A DNA stretch of 60,000 nt from the NCBI RefSeq assembly GCF_932526225.1, contig NC_064037.1, positions 4,371,203-4,431,202 of the forward strand, given 5' to 3'. Numbering within the stretch: position 1 is the stretch's first letter; each line of letters starts with the position of its first letter. A model generated the notes under the pieces. It did no database searches. It was not told the origin of the DNA and was given only the letters and a program-made list of their open reading frames with translations. Positions 59,315 through 60,000 of the stretch are shown here, piece by piece. Source of the DNA: Nematostella vectensis (lineage: Eukaryota; Cnidaria; Anthozoa; Actiniaria; Edwardsiidae). The position numbers and the translations under genes were made by a program.

Positions 59315-60000
59315 ACTACTATGAATGCTAGTGGCGACTTTAGAGAAGGCAGATGGTCATAAAGTCAATTTAAGACTATTAATAAATAAAACGTTACGTT
59401 GGTCAGTTATTGTGCATGGAGGTCATTTCTTTTACTAACATAAATAAAGAGCCTTTTTTAAGGAACCCGTTTACAGTTGTTAAGGGGACCGAAAAGGATG
59501 ATGGGGTTAAACATTCTCTGCAATGAATAGCAAACATATCTTATAATCGCATAATTTCGTTTGTTGTCGCTATTTTTCACTTTAAAAACATTTTAAATAA
59601 TTAATATTCTTTTTAAAACTTCGTGCAATTTAAGTGGGTGGCGGTAAAAAAATATTGTTACTAAAAGTGAGAAACCTTTTCATTTAGTTTTGGTGTAAAA
59701 TGTTTGAATACAAGGAACAAGCTGTCGGTGTACTGCTTATGTAACAATTTTGAATGAAACCCGAGAAAAAAAAGTTTTACATTGCGATTGGCCTTAGAAT
59801 TCTTTACAAGGACAATTCTATGAGCATCTCTGTGACTTAATTTTTTTTAAATTTAAATTTTAACGGGTCTTCAGATATATATATTTTAGCGGGCACGCAA
59901 TTCTTATTTTATTTAAAGGATCTTTCGAAATCATACCAACGAAAACGCTATAGGTGGCAACATTTTTAGTAATTTTTGGCCAACTATTGCTTGAATCTCT
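59315..60000. other. 5' flank / 5' UTR of the big gene
   Basis: AT-rich, no obvious TATA box at a set distance and no open frame. The promoter presumably lies here or beyond the window, but I cannot place it. Confidence 0.4.

Noticed and set aside
1-60000. tRNA, rRNA or bacterial-type operons
   Set aside because: No cloverleaf or rRNA-like segments were recognised, and the introns and repeats exclude a prokaryotic source.

Overview
The window is animal nuclear DNA. It is AT-rich, has long GT-AG introns, abundant micro- and minisatellites, small inverted-repeat transposons and G-run-bearing dispersed repeats. The mix of discoidin, pentraxin/LamG, fibrinogen, TLDc, MAM and FN3 exons suggests a cnidarian, probably an anthozoan of the Nematostella type. 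The species is an inference.

Nearly the whole window is one gene on the minus strand, from an ATG at 59314 to a stop at 1153. I traced 52 exons. Their splice phases agree throughout and together give 12,834 coding bases, about 4,277 residues. Fifty of the 51 introns are GT-AG and one looks GC-AG. Domains from N to C terminus: signal peptide (56188-59314); two discoidin (F5/8C) domains (52993-55092); pentraxin/LamG (50520-52389); fibrinogen-like (48678-49624); a second pentraxin/LamG (46433-47866); first half of a LamG (45021-45245); TLDc (42368-43124); discoidin (40993-41907); second half of the LamG (38766-39161); fucolectin-type discoidin (37054-37440); MAM-like (34736-36494); first half of a second TLDc (34107-34337); discoidin (33465-33875); second half of that TLDc (29783-30831); Cys-rich EGF-like piece and linker (29006-29619); LamG (27740-28417); short linker (25672-27207); fourteen FN3 domains (5786-25038); and an ionotropic-glutamate-receptor-like channel (1153-4286).

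The channel is the main discovery. It has S1-M1-pore-M3-S2-M4 order, but the pore carries the potassium-channel signature TTVGYGD, split by an intron (3340/3059). Potassium-selective glutamate-receptor relatives are known from cyanobacteria (GluR0) and a bdelloid rotifer (AvGluR1). I know of none fused to about 3,860 residues of adhesion and lectin-like ectodomain. The arginine that binds the amino-acid carboxylate in classic receptors appears to be absent, so the ligand is open.

Two further patterns stand out. First, whole phase-1 exons appear inserted inside other domains: TLDc plus discoidin splits a LamG, and a discoidin exon splits a TLDc. Second, several introns hold tandem arrays or duplications whose unit is the 3' end of the preceding exon plus its 5' splice site. 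The largest is a 36-bp repeat, about 190 copies in four arrays, which has been co-duplicated with four near-identical FN3 exons. Outside this gene I see only one unassigned minus-strand reading frame (592-1038), repeats, and small transposons.
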